The position numbers were made by a program, and so were the translations under genes. From JAJZJT01 sp964610905 (GTDB taxonomy: Bacteria; Actinomycetota; Acidimicrobiia; Acidimicrobiales; RAAP-2), in contig CAZSYT010000017.1 of NCBI GenBank assembly GCA_964610905.1, forward strand, positions 1 through 49,861: a DNA stretch of 49,861 nucleotides. Direction: 5' to 3'. Within the stretch, counting starts at the first letter, position 1; each line of letters opens with the position of its first letter. Shown here in pieces: positions 1 to 7,610 of this stretch. A model generated the notes under the pieces. That model made no database searches. It had not been told where the DNA came from and worked only from the letters and a program-made list of their open reading frames with translations.

Positions 1-711
1 GTCGGGGGGGGCGGCCTCGGCCTTGGCTGCGCCGGCCTCCTCGGCAGCGCCGGCCTCCGCGCCGGGGGCGGCCTCCGCGACGGGGGCGGCCTCGGCCTCG
101 GGGGCGCCCGCCTCCGCGACGGGGGCGGCCTCGGGGGCGCCCGCCTCCTCGGCAGCGCCGGCCTCCGCGACGGGGGCGGCCTCGGGGGCGCCGCCGGCCT
201 GCTCGACGAGGGCCGACAACCCGTAGGCGAGGTTGCGGGGCAGGGCCTCGAACAGCCCGGCCAGCTGGCGGAGCGGCGCCGCCAGGGCACCGGCCAGCTG
301 GGCCAGCAGCACGTCACGCGAGGGGAGGTCGGCCAGCGCGGTGACGTCCTGGGCCGACAGAGCCCCGGTGCCCACCATCCCGCCCTTCACGACGAGGTGG
401 GGGTTGCCCCTCGAGAAGTCGCGCAGGGCCTTGGCGACCGCGCTCACGTCCCCGTGCACGAAGGCGATGGCGGTGGGACCGGTGAGCAGCTCGAACAGGC
501 CCTCCTGGGGCCCGCCGGCGACGGCCAGGCGCACCAGGGTGTTCTTGTAGACCTTGTAGTCGCCGCCCGCGGCGGCAAGCGCCTGGCGGAGCTGGGCCAG
601 CTCGGTGACCGTCAGGCCTCGGTACTCGGTGAGCAGGGCCCCGTCCGCGTCGGCGAGGCGCTCGCGCACCTCGTCGACGACGGCGACCTTCTCGGGCCTC
701 GGATTGTCCAT
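1..711 (-). CDS. rplJ: 50S ribosomal protein L10, 3' end cut by window edge
   Basis: L10 anchors the L7/L12 stalk on the large ribosomal subunit. The ATG at 711 opens the peptide MDNPRPEKVAVVDEV, followed by L10-like stretches such as LTEYRGLTV and VYKNTLVRLA. The usual L10 body of about 170 residues is complete by roughly position 190, but the frame stays open to the window edge (237 codons). The extra tail is almost only Ala, Glu, Pro, Gly and Val in imperfect repeats (APVAEAGAPEA types). It lies downstream of rplA behind an L10 leader, the normal place. The stop codon and rplL would lie outside the window. Identity is firm; the true length of the tail is unknown. Confidence 0.93.
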   Translation of the reverse strand, partial: MDNPRPEKVAVVDEVRERLADADGALLTEYRGLTVTELAQLRQALAAAGGDYKVYKNTLVRLAVAGGPQEGLFELLTGPTAIAFVHGDVSAVAKALRDFSRGNPHLVVKGGMVGTGALSAQDVTALADLPSRDVLLAQLAGALAAPLRQLAGLFEALPRNLAYGLSALVEQAGGAPEAAPVAEAGAAEEAGAPEAAPVAEAGAPEAEAAPVAEAAPGAEAGAAEEAGAAKAEAAPPD

Positions 712-794
712 GGTCCCTCCGCCGGGCACGGGGCCCGGTCAACGGGCCGCAGACGGCCGACGGCGGACGGACGCGGGACCCCCCCGGGGGGATC

Positions 795-885
795 CGTGCG
801 AACGCTGCCTCGTCGGGCGGACCAGCTGGTCCCTTCGGCACCGCCTGGGCGGTGCACCGGAGGTCTACGGCGGTTCGATCTTCTG
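795..885 (-). promoter_or_regulatory. L10 leader (autoregulatory mRNA element of rplJ)
   Basis: The rplA-rplJ gap holds the conserved actinobacterial L10-leader pattern read on the minus strand: CCGUAGACCUCCGGUG, a hairpin, CCGAAGGGACC, then CGACGAGGCAGCG. Two strong self-complementary stretches fit its helices: 838-855 (arms GCACCGCC/GGCGGTGC) and 819-832 (GGACCAGCTGGTCC). In known leaders the L10-(L12)4 complex binds this RNA and represses its own operon. Boundaries are approximate. Confidence 0.85.
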
Positions 886-963
886 GTGTCGGCGGCGATG
901 CTAGCGCGTGACCGCGGGCCGGCTCGAGCGGGCCGAAGGGACTGGCGCGGGCCCGGACGGCCC

Positions 964-1689
964 TCAGGCCCCGACGGGCACGTCCTCCTCGGCGGCCAGA
1001 CGGGCGGCCGCCGGGTCGACGTGGACCCCTGGGCCCATCGTCGAGGACACCGTGACCGCTCGAACGTAGCGCCCCTTGGCCGAGGCCGGCTTCGCCCGGT
1101 GGAGCTCGTCCATGACCGCCCGGAAGTTGGCCATCAGCTGGGCCCGGTCGAACGAGGCCTTGCCGATGCCCAGGTGGACGTTGCCCACCTTGTCCGTGCG
1201 GTACTCGACCCGGCCACCCTTGAACTCCGTGACCGCTCGGGCGACGTCTTCGGTGACCGTGCCCGTCTTCGGGTTGGGCATGAGCCCCCGGGGCCCGAGC
1301 ACCCGGCCGAGCGCCCCGACGTGCGCCATCAGGTCGGGCGTGGCGATGGCCACGTCGAACTCGAGGAAGCCCTCGTTGGCGACCCGGGCCACCAGGTCGT
1401 CGGCGCCGACCACGTCGGCCCCGGCGGCCCGCGCCTCGGCCGCCTTCTCGCCGGCGGCGAAGACGGCCACCCGGGCCGTCTTGCCCGTGCCCGCCGGCAG
1501 CGAGAGCGTGCCGCGGACGATCTGGTCGGCCTTGCGAGGGTCGACGCCGAGGCGGACGGCCAGCTCGATCGTCTCGTCGAAGGAGGCCTTGGCCGTCGCC
1601 TGGACGAGGTCGAGCGCCTCGGCCGGCGTGTAGTGCTGCTGCCGGTCGTACTGGGCCGAGCTCGAGCGGTACTTCTTACCCCTGGACAT
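964..1689 (-). CDS. rplA: 50S ribosomal protein L1
   Basis: 241 residues, the normal length for L1, which binds 23S rRNA at the mobile L1 stalk and in many bacteria also represses its own mRNA. The sequence shows L1 hallmarks: an N-terminal basic start (MSRGKKYRSS), the block ASFDETIELAVRLGVDPRKA, RGLMPNPKTGTVT, and the C-terminal TVSSTMGPGVHVD. The ATG is preceded by GGAGAGAAGCGC. It follows rplK by 52 bp and is followed by the rplJ leader, the standard rplKA-rplJL order. The C-terminus carries a short acidic/Ala extension (AAEEDVPVGA). Confidence 0.98.
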   Translation of the reverse strand: MSRGKKYRSSSAQYDRQQHYTPAEALDLVQATAKASFDETIELAVRLGVDPRKADQIVRGTLSLPAGTGKTARVAVFAAGEKAAEARAAGADVVGADDLVARVANEGFLEFDVAIATPDLMAHVGALGRVLGPRGLMPNPKTGTVTEDVARAVTEFKGGRVEYRTDKVGNVHLGIGKASFDRAQLMANFRAVMDELHRAKPASAKGRYVRAVTVSSTMGPGVHVDPAAARLAAEEDVPVGA

Positions 1690-1741
1690 GCGCTTCTCTC
1701 CGTGTCGGTCAGCGTGGGGAGCGGGTCTGGTCGGCGTCGGC

Positions 1742-2173
1742 TCAGCCGACGACGGCGATCCCCATCGAACGGGCGGTGCCGGCCACCTGGCGCTTGGCCG
1801 CCTCGAGGTCGGTGGTGTTCAGGTCGGGCAACTTTACGGTTGCGATCTCCGCCAGCTGGGCGTCAGTGACCGAGGCCACCTGCGTGCGCCCGGCGGTGGC
1901 CGCGCCCTTCTCGAGGCCGGCGGCCTGGCGGAGCAGCACCGGGGTCGGCGGCGTCTTCAGGACGAAGGAGAACGTCCGGTCCTCGTAGATCGTGATCTCG
2001 ACGGGGACGACCGAGCCGCGCTGAGACTCCGTCGCCGCGTTGTACTGCTTGCAGAACTCCATCGTCTGGACCCCGTGGGGACCGAGCGCGGTGCCGACCG
2101 GGGGCGCGGGTGTCGCGCCCCCCGCCGGGAGCTGGATCTTCACCATCGCAAGCACGCGCTTCTTCGGGGCCAT
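1742..2173 (-). CDS. rplK: 50S ribosomal protein L11
   Basis: 143 residues, the usual size. L11 binds the GTPase-associated region of 23S rRNA. Hallmarks are KIQLPAGGATPAPPVGTALG, QTMEFCKQYNAAT and the C-terminal TARSMGIAVVG. The start at 2173 (MAPKKRVLAMVKIQ) is preferred over the internal ATG at 2146 because GAGGAG lies 8 nt before it and because actinobacterial L11 proteins begin with the same basic APKKK-like segment. It lies 44 bp after nusG. Confidence 0.98.
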   Translation of the reverse strand: MAPKKRVLAMVKIQLPAGGATPAPPVGTALGPHGVQTMEFCKQYNAATESQRGSVVPVEITIYEDRTFSFVLKTPPTPVLLRQAAGLEKGAATAGRTQVASVTDAQLAEIATVKLPDLNTTDLEAAKRQVAGTARSMGIAVVG

Positions 2174-2217
2174 CGGAGGTGCTCCTCGTCGTCGTGATCG
2201 GGACCGGGGGACCCGGC

Positions 2218-3066
2218 CTACAACTTTGCCACCTGGCTGAACTCGAGCTCGACCGGCGTCTCTCGCCCGAAGATGTTCACCAGGACCTTGAGCTTGAGCT
2301 GGTCTTCGTTGATCTCCGCGATCTGGCCCGAGAAGTCGGCGAAGGGTCCTTCCTTCACCCGGACCGTCTCGCCGACCTCGTGCTCGAGGCGCGGCCGGGT
2401 GCGCTTGGCCGGTGCCTCGGCGCCCTCGATCTTGACCTGCAGGATGGACTCGACCTCACGGCGCGACAGGGGGGTCGGCTTGGTGCCCGGGCCGACGAAG
2501 CCGGTGACGCCGGGCGTGTTCCGGATGACCGACCAGCTGTCGTCGTCCAGCTCGCAGCGGCACAGGAGGTACCCGGGGAAGACCTTCTTCTGGACGACGA
2601 CCTTCTTGCCGTTCTTGAACTCGACGACGTCCTCCATGGGGATCTCGACCTCGTAGATCCGGTCCTCCATGTTCATCGACGCCGAACGGCTGTAGAGGTT
2701 GGACTTCACCTTGTTCTCGTAGCCGGCGTACGTGTGCACGACGTACCACCGGCCCGGCTTGTCGTAGGGACTGACCGTCGTCGGGCGGACCTCGCCGTCC
2801 TCGCCGTCCTCGCCGTCCTCGCCGTCCTCGCCGTCCTCGCCGTCCTCGCCGTCGAGCTCGCCGAGGGCAGCGCCTCCCTCGGCAGGGTCGTCGAGGTCGT
2901 CGACGACCTGCGCAGGGACGGGAGCGGCGTCGGTGGGCGCGGCCGGGTCACTGGCGTCGGGGACCGGCGCTTCGGCGCGCTCCTCCGCTCCGGGGGCCGC
3001 GCCTCCCGGTGGGGAACCGCTCGCTGGTGTCTCAGCTTCGCTTGGGGTCACAGTCACACCGATCAC
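2218..3066 (-). CDS. nusG: Transcription termination/antitermination protein NusG
   Basis: NusG binds RNA polymerase and controls pausing, Rho termination and coupling to ribosomes. The NGN domain begins near residue 101 (GRWYVVHTYAGYENKVK, VFPGYLL, GFVG) and the C-terminal KOW domain holds VGETVRVKEGPFADFSG. I start at the GTG at 3066, which overlaps the secE stop as GTGA; this gives 282 residues. An upstream in-frame extension into secE has no support. The first 100 residues are an acidic, Pro/Ala-rich tail, common in actinobacterial NusG, and here contain seven tandem Asp-Gly-Glu triplets (residues 72-92). GTG codons at 3057 and 3051 are possible alternatives. Confidence 0.95.
   Translation of the reverse strand: MIGVTVTPSEAETPASGSPPGGAAPGAEERAEAPVPDASDPAAPTDAAPVPAQVVDDLDDPAEGGAALGELDGEDGEDGEDGEDGEDGEDGEVRPTTVSPYDKPGRWYVVHTYAGYENKVKSNLYSRSASMNMEDRIYEVEIPMEDVVEFKNGKKVVVQKKVFPGYLLCRCELDDDSWSVIRNTPGVTGFVGPGTKPTPLSRREVESILQVKIEGAEAPAKRTRPRLEHEVGETVRVKEGPFADFSGQIAEINEDQLKLKVLVNIFGRETPVELEFSQVAKL
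2791..2853 (-). repeat. Seven perfect 9-bp tandem repeats inside nusG
   Basis: The unit ctcgccgtc on the plus strand occurs seven times without a mismatch and encodes (Asp-Gly-Glu)7 in the N-terminal tail of NusG. Because the unit is a multiple of three, copy-number changes would keep the reading frame. Confidence 0.97.
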
Positions 3067-3356
3067 GTCGTGAACAGCCAGAAGACGCCCTTCGAGAAGG
3101 CGTAGTTGAGGAGGAAGATCAAGATGATGAGGGCGACCAGGGTGGCGAACGTGACCGTCGTGTAGTTGACCACCTCGGCACGGTTGGGCCACGCCACCTG
3201 GCGCAATTCGGATCGTACCTCGCGCACGAACTGGCCCACGCGGAACGGCTCGCGCCGCGGCGGGCGCCGGGGGGGCTGGGCCGTCCGCCGCGGAGGCGCC
3301 GTCCCCTCGACGTCGTGCCCCTGGCGCTGCAGCATGCGCTTGGTCTCTCGGTTCAC
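3063..3356 (-). CDS. secE: Protein translocase subunit SecE
   Basis: 97 residues. SecE is the single-span clamp of the SecYEG channel. After a basic, Pro/Arg-rich N-terminus (HDVEG, RRPPRRE) comes the conserved amphipathic segment FVREVRSELRQVAWPNRAEV and one C-terminal membrane helix (VTFATLVALIILIFLLNYAF). The start is a GTG at 3356 (VNRETKR) with AGAGGG upstream; the only ATG is seven codons in and lacks better support. It sits between tRNA-Trp and nusG, and its stop overlaps the nusG start (GTGA), suggesting translational coupling. Confidence 0.95.
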   Translation of the reverse strand: MNRETKRMLQRQGHDVEGTAPPRRTAQPPRRPPRREPFRVGQFVREVRSELRQVAWPNRAEVVNYTTVTFATLVALIILIFLLNYAFSKGVFWLFTT

Positions 3357-3517
3357 GTCGTGCCCTCTGTCGCTTCGCTTTCCCTGCCGCCGTCCCTGCT
3401 CGCTGCCACCCGCCACGCTCCCGCAGCACCACCGGTGCGCTCGGGTCGGTCGGCTCCGGCCGACGCCGCTGCGCCCGGCGGACGACACGCCTCGGTCTCC
3501 GACCTCCCGGCGGCGAG

Positions 3518-3590
3518 CAGGGCAGGAGGGACTCGAACCCCCAACCGCCGGTTTTGGAGACCGGTGCTCTACCAGTTGAGCTACTGCCCT
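3518..3590 (-). tRNA. tRNA-Trp (CCA)
   Basis: A 73-nt cloverleaf read on the minus strand: acceptor AGGGCAG/CTGCCCT, D arm GCTC-GAGC, anticodon stem CCGGT/ACCGG with loop CTCCAAA (anticodon CCA), T loop TTCGAGT, discriminator G. The 3' CCA is not encoded. It precedes secE, as in many bacteria. Confidence 0.97.
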
Positions 3591-3711
3591 CGGTGGGCGG
3601 GAGCCGGAAGAGGCCCCGCCACGTGGGCGGAGCGCGAGGCTACCACCGGTTCCCGGCACCGTCCGACGCGCCCGCCGGCTGCCCCGGCACCGAGCCCACC
3701 GGGACCGTCGG

Positions 3712-3876
3712 TCAGCGGGTCTCCTTGTGCAGGGTGTGCTGGCGGTCCCACCGGCAGAACTTGCGCATCTCGATCCGCTCGCGGTCGTTGAGCTTGTTCT
3801 TCGTGGTGATGTAGTTCCGCCGCTTGCACACCTCACAGGCCAGGGTCACCTGGACCCGCTTCTCGTTCTTCGCCAC
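3712..3876 (-). CDS. rpmG: 50S ribosomal protein L33
   Basis: 54 residues starting at a GTG (VAKNEKRVQVTLACEVC) with GGAGCGAC upstream. The L33 fold is clear from RRNYITTKNKLNDRERIEMRKFC and the end HTLHKETR. Zinc-binding L33 proteins carry two CxxC pairs. Here the first is intact (CEVC) but the second reads CRWD, with Asp in place of the last Cys, so this is an intermediate form. It lies between tRNA-Met and tRNA-Trp. Confidence 0.96.
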   Translation of the reverse strand: MAKNEKRVQVTLACEVCKRRNYITTKNKLNDRERIEMRKFCRWDRQHTLHKETR

Positions 3877-4016
3877 GGTCGCTCCTTCCCGGCGCCGAGC
3901 CGGCCGGTCGGCCCGGCCCGTCGCTCCTCCTCCGGCCCCCAGGGGCCGGTCCTGCACGCGCCAGCGGCGCGTCCCCGACGTCACGCCGCCCGGGTCGACC
4001 CGGGCGGACCTCCAAG

Positions 4017-4090
4017 TAGCGGCGGCCGGACTCGAACCGGCGACCCCACGATTATGAGCCGTGTGCTCTGACCAACTGAGCTACGCCGCC
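4017..4090 (-). tRNA. tRNA-Met (CAT), elongator type
   Basis: A 74-nt cloverleaf: acceptor GGCGGCG/CGCCGCT (G1-U72 wobble), anticodon stem CACGG/TCGTG with loop CTCATAA (anticodon CAT), T arm GCCGG-TTCGAGT-CCGGC, discriminator A, no encoded CCA. It lacks the three G-C pairs of the initiator anticodon stem. A lysidine-modified tRNA-Ile2 cannot be formally excluded, but location next to rpmG and tRNA-Thr fits tRNA-Met. Confidence 0.93.
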
Positions 4091-4096
4091 AGGGCG

Positions 4097-4169
4097 AGCC
4101 CCCTGTCGGAATCGAACCGACGACACCAGCCTTACCATGGCTGTGCTCTGCCGACTGAGCTAAGGGGGC
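4097..4169 (-). tRNA. tRNA-Thr (GGT)
   Basis: A 73-nt cloverleaf: acceptor GCCCCCT/AGGGGGC, anticodon stem CAGCC/GGCTG with loop ATGGTAA (anticodon GGT), T arm GTCGG-TTCGATT-CCGAC, discriminator T, no encoded CCA. Only 6 bp separate it from tRNA-Met, so the two are likely processed from one transcript. Confidence 0.96.
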
Positions 4170-4318
4170 GACGCGGCTCGACCGAGCAGCGACAGGCCAT
4201 CATAGCCGCGCCCATGCCGGGGCGAAAAGGCCCCTCCGGCGCCCCCGTGGCCTCCGAGCAGGCCCGAGGCACGACCTGACCGGCCCGGGCCAGCACCAGG
4301 CCGGTGCCCGGCGGTCGC

Positions 4319-4324
4319 TACCAT
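4319..4324 (+). promoter_or_regulatory. -10 box TACCAT of a probable leaderless transcript
   Basis: TACCAT ends 6 nt before the ATG at 4331 and no Shine-Dalgarno sequence is present, which points to a transcript beginning at or next to the start codon. Confidence 0.55.
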
Positions 4325-4330
4325 CCCACC

Positions 4331-4819
4331 ATGCACCTCCGACTCGCCACGGCGGCGGACGCCGAGGCGATCCGGGCCATCTACAACGCCGAGGTCGTGG
4401 GGTCGACGGCGACCTTCGACCTCGTGCCCCGCTCCCTCGAGGAGCAGGAGGAGTGGATCGCCAGCCACGACGGTGTCCACCCGGCGGTCGTCGCCGTCGC
4501 CTCGGGGGGCGCCGTTGCCGGCTTCGGCTCGCTCTCGCCCTACCGCCACCGGCCCGCCTACGCAACGACGGTCGAGGACTCCGTCTACGTCGACCGTGCC
4601 CACCGTGGAGCGGGAGCCGGCCGGGCCATCCTCGAGGAGCTCGTCCGGCTGGCGACCAGCCACGGCTTCCACACGATGGTCGCCCGGGTCGCCGGCGACA
4701 ACGAGGCGTCCATCGGCCTCCACCGGGCGTGCGGGTTCGAGCCTGCAGGCGTCGAGCGAGAGATCGGTCGCAAGTTCGGGCGTTGGCTCGACGTCCACGT
4801 GCTCCAGCGGATGCTCTGA
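4331..4819 (+). CDS. GNAT N-acetyltransferase, phosphinothricin acetyltransferase-like
   Basis: 162 residues. The protein has the order typical of the PAT/bar family: the start RLATAADAEAIRAIYNAEV, STATFDLVPRSLEEQEEWI, the acetyl-CoA loop RGAGAGRAILEEL, and the end GFHTMVARVAGDNEASIGLHRACGFEP...GRKFGRWLDV. These enzymes acetylate the amino group of small substrates such as methionine sulfone or phosphinothricin; the real substrate here is unknown. The ATG at 4331 is chosen because a TACCAT box lies 6 nt before it; an in-frame ATG further upstream would add a non-conserved peptide. It is a single gene, convergent with the next one. Confidence 0.88.
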   Translation: MHLRLATAADAEAIRAIYNAEVVGSTATFDLVPRSLEEQEEWIASHDGVHPAVVAVASGGAVAGFGSLSPYRHRPAYATTVEDSVYVDRAHRGAGAGRAILEELVRLATSHGFHTMVARVAGDNEASIGLHRACGFEPAGVEREIGRKFGRWLDVHVLQRML

Positions 4820-4889
4820 CGCCTCCGGCGGGTGCGCCGGCGCGAGCGCCGTGGGCGTCCGGCGCCTCCGGGCGGACCGACCGGGTGGC

Positions 4890-7427
4890 TCACCTGACCG
4901 AGGCGGCCCCGCCTCCGGGTGGCTCGGTCTCGCCACCGGGGCGGGATGGTCCGGCCCCCGCCGGCCCGGCCCCCGCCGGCCCGACCCCCGCCGGCCCGAC
5001 CCCCGCCGGCCCGACCCCCGCCGGCACGACCCCCGCCGGCACGACCTCGGGCGCGGCGGTCGGCGCCTCGCCGTCGCCCGAGCCGCCTCCGGGCCGCCCA
5101 GCCGACGCGGCGCCGGTGGGGTCGCCGACCGGCCGGCGTCGCCGGCGCACCTCCGGGACGACGACGACGGCCACGACGGCGAGGGCGGCCACGACGGCGA
5201 GGACGAGTCCGTCGGTGAAGAGCTGCGGCCAGTACCACACCACGACCACGTGGCGACCGGCGGGCACGTCGGCCTCGAGCATCATGCGGTCGTAGCGGTG
5301 GAGGGCGAGCGGTCGCCCGTCGAGGGTGGCGCGCATCCCGGCGACGTCGGTCAGGTGGAGGCGGAGGACCGAGGGCCCCGCCGCGTCGACGGTGAGCCTC
5401 CACCGTGACGGTGACGGCTGTCGGACGGCCACCGGCGTGCCCGGCCCGCCCGGCCCGGAGCCCGGTGCCAGCGTGGCGACCCCGGCCCCCGGGACCCGCC
5501 AGAGGGTCTCGCCCGACAGTCGAGCGACGAGCACCGTGCCAGGGGGACCGGCCGTGCCCGTCGGCTCGAGGAGGTAGCCGATGCCGAAACGCCGGGCCTG
5601 CGCCGCCGAGGTGACGGCCGGACAGAAGAAGTTGGCCGCCGCGATCCCGCCGGGGTTGCCGGCCGACAGGCCCCACTCGGCGAAGTAGCTCGTCGGCATG
5701 ATCGGGTCGTAGACGGCGAGCTCATGCACCCCGTAGACGTCCTGGACGTTGGGGGTGAACCCGAGGTGGCAAGTCGGCTCGCCGAAGCCGACCCTGGCCT
5801 GGCCCACCACGGCTTGGAGCCGGGCGATCGACGGGCTCGTCCGGTAGCCCTGGGCGCTCGACTGCACGAGCGGCGCACCCGAGGCGAGGAGGAACGCCGT
5901 CTGCCCGCCGAGGAGGACGACGCCGGCGGCCGTCGCCGCCAGGCGGGCTCGACGGCCCGGTCCCGCCCGTCCCCCGACCACGAGGACGACGACGGCGGCC
6001 AGCCCCACCCCGACGAGGACTGCCGGCCACACGAAGGCCTGGTCGCGCACGACGTGGCTCATGGGCTCGGTGGTGAGCGGCTCGGTGGGCAGGTGTCCCT
6101 GGCTGGCCCAGAAGAGGAGGCCGAGGACGACCGCGCCCACGGCCACGGCGAGCCCCAGCCCTCGGGCGGTCCGGCGCAGGTCGGCGGCGCGCACGACGGC
6201 GTCGACACCGACGCCGGCGAGCACCGCGAGGGCGAAGGCGAGCGGCATGAAGGCGCGCAACCAGTCGACCTTGCCGGCGAAGGGAACCGCCTCCGCCAGT
6301 GCCGTCACCGGCTCCACGAAGAGGACGGCGAGGCAGGCGACCACCACGGCGCCGAGCGCCCACACCTCGGGCCGCCGACGCCGGGCGACGAGGGCGAAGG
6401 CGGCGAGGACCACGACACCGAGCCCGACGTAGGCGGCCGACTCCGAGTAGAAGAGCCACGAGAGCCCGAAGCCGAGGTTCCCCCGCTCGGGCAGTCCGTC
6501 GTACCCCTGGAAGACGACGTACGCCAGGTAGTGCAGCGAGAGGGCGTGCGTCCCGAGGGCGCCGGTCCGGACCGACTGGGAGGTCGTCTGGAGCCCGGGG
6601 AGGACCAGCGGGGCGGCGAGCCCCGCCCCGGCGGCGAGCCCGCCCGCCAGCCAGGCGGCCGGGCGGAGGACCGGGCCCTCGCCCCGGAGCCACCGGGTCC
6701 GGCTCGCCAGAACGACGACGAAGAAGAGGACGACGGCCAGGAACAGGACGGTGGCACCTTCGGGCTGGCCGCCGAGGAAGGCGAACGCCGTGCTCACGGC
6801 CAGGCCGACGAAGGCGAGCCGGCGCCGGCGTCCCGCGAGGAGCAACAGGCCACAGGCGAGGATCCACCCGGCCTCCCCGATGACCGCCGGGAACGGGTAC
6901 CCCAGCCACGCCGCCACCGGCCCGCTCAGCTCGAGGACCGTGCCGATCGTCGCGGCACCGAGCGCCCCGAGCCCGAGGACCCGGCCGAGCACGTACCCGC
7001 CGACGCCGGCGACGACGAGGTCCACCACCAGCTGGACCGTAAGGACGTCGCGGAGCGGGAAGGCGTAGCCGACCAGGGCGGGCAGGGAGAACACGCCCGA
7101 CTGCCAGTTGAAGGCGAGCGGCAGGCCGAGCCCGCCGAAGGGGTTCCACAGCGGCAGGTGCCCGGCGTGGACGTCGCGCCAGGCCAGGACGTCCCAGGGG
7201 ATGAGCGAGTCGACCAGGTCCTTGTTGCCGAAGACCCGCATCGAGGTCCCCTGCACCGAGCTCAGCCCGTCGTGCCCGAGCATGGCGTAGGCGCCGAAGA
7301 CCCGCCCGTGGGCGAGGGCGGGGGCGAGCAGCGCCACGGCTGCGCCGACCACCCAGGCGATGCCGAGGACGTGCGGCGCGACCCGGCGTGCCCGCTGCCA
7401 GCCGACGCTCCCCCCCGTTGCCGCCAT
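4890..7427 (-). CDS. YfhO-like large multi-pass membrane protein
   Basis: 845 residues. YfhO-type proteins are GT-C-like membrane proteins tied to glycosylation of cell-wall or lipid-linked polymers, but their reactions are mostly unknown. The family marks are visible: a first membrane helix (VLGIAWVVGAAVALLAPALA), then LIPWDVLAWRDVHAGHLPLWNPFGG and LAFNWQSGVFSLP, many further helices, a lumenal segment with DVYGVHELAVYDPIMPTSY, and a final C-terminal helix after RHVVVVWYWP. The ATG at 7427 has GGTGGGGGGTGCG directly upstream; a TAGGGT box lies at 7463-7468. The C-terminal tail after the last helix carries a Gly-Pro-Ala-Gly-Val repeat (see 4955-5044). Confidence 0.8.
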   Translation of the reverse strand: MAATGGSVGWQRARRVAPHVLGIAWVVGAAVALLAPALAHGRVFGAYAMLGHDGLSSVQGTSMRVFGNKDLVDSLIPWDVLAWRDVHAGHLPLWNPFGGLGLPLAFNWQSGVFSLPALVGYAFPLRDVLTVQLVVDLVVAGVGGYVLGRVLGLGALGAATIGTVLELSGPVAAWLGYPFPAVIGEAGWILACGLLLLAGRRRRLAFVGLAVSTAFAFLGGQPEGATVLFLAVVLFFVVVLASRTRWLRGEGPVLRPAAWLAGGLAAGAGLAAPLVLPGLQTTSQSVRTGALGTHALSLHYLAYVVFQGYDGLPERGNLGFGLSWLFYSESAAYVGLGVVVLAAFALVARRRRPEVWALGAVVVACLAVLFVEPVTALAEAVPFAGKVDWLRAFMPLAFALAVLAGVGVDAVVRAADLRRTARGLGLAVAVGAVVLGLLFWASQGHLPTEPLTTEPMSHVVRDQAFVWPAVLVGVGLAAVVVLVVGGRAGPGRRARLAATAAGVVLLGGQTAFLLASGAPLVQSSAQGYRTSPSIARLQAVVGQARVGFGEPTCHLGFTPNVQDVYGVHELAVYDPIMPTSYFAEWGLSAGNPGGIAAANFFCPAVTSAAQARRFGIGYLLEPTGTAGPPGTVLVARLSGETLWRVPGAGVATLAPGSGPGGPGTPVAVRQPSPSRWRLTVDAAGPSVLRLHLTDVAGMRATLDGRPLALHRYDRMMLEADVPAGRHVVVVWYWPQLFTDGLVLAVVAALAVVAVVVVPEVRRRRRPVGDPTGAASAGRPGGGSGDGEAPTAAPEVVPAGVVPAGVGPAGVGPAGVGPAGAGPAGAGPSRPGGETEPPGGGAASVR
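4955..5044 (-). repeat. Six 15-bp tandem repeats at the 3' end of the YfhO-like gene
   Basis: The core cccccgccggc recurs every 15 bp, six times, with small changes in the remaining four bases. It encodes (Gly/Val)-Pro-Ala-Gly-(Val/Ala) units in the cytoplasmic or periplasmic C-terminal tail. The frame is preserved by any copy-number change. Confidence 0.95.
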
Positions 7428-7610
7428 CGCACCCCCCACCGGTACCCGCGTCCGACGGGCATCCACCCTAGCCACCACGGGGCACCGGCGACCGCTGCGC
7501 CCGGGCACGGGCCCGGGCACGGGAACGCAGCGACCCGGACGCCGGAACCGCCGCTCGTGAGCCGCTCGTGGACGAGCCCTCGTCGCTCGACCGCACCGGA
7601 CGGCCGGCGG

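Noticed and set aside
720..963. A protein gene in the rplA-rplJ gap (open frames on both strands)
   Set aside because: The region carries the conserved L10 leader RNA pattern and the open frames lack any protein similarity.
3067..3432. N-terminal extension of NusG into the secE gene
   Set aside because: The extension is secE read in another frame; the GTGA overlap at 3066 gives a normal actinobacterial NusG.
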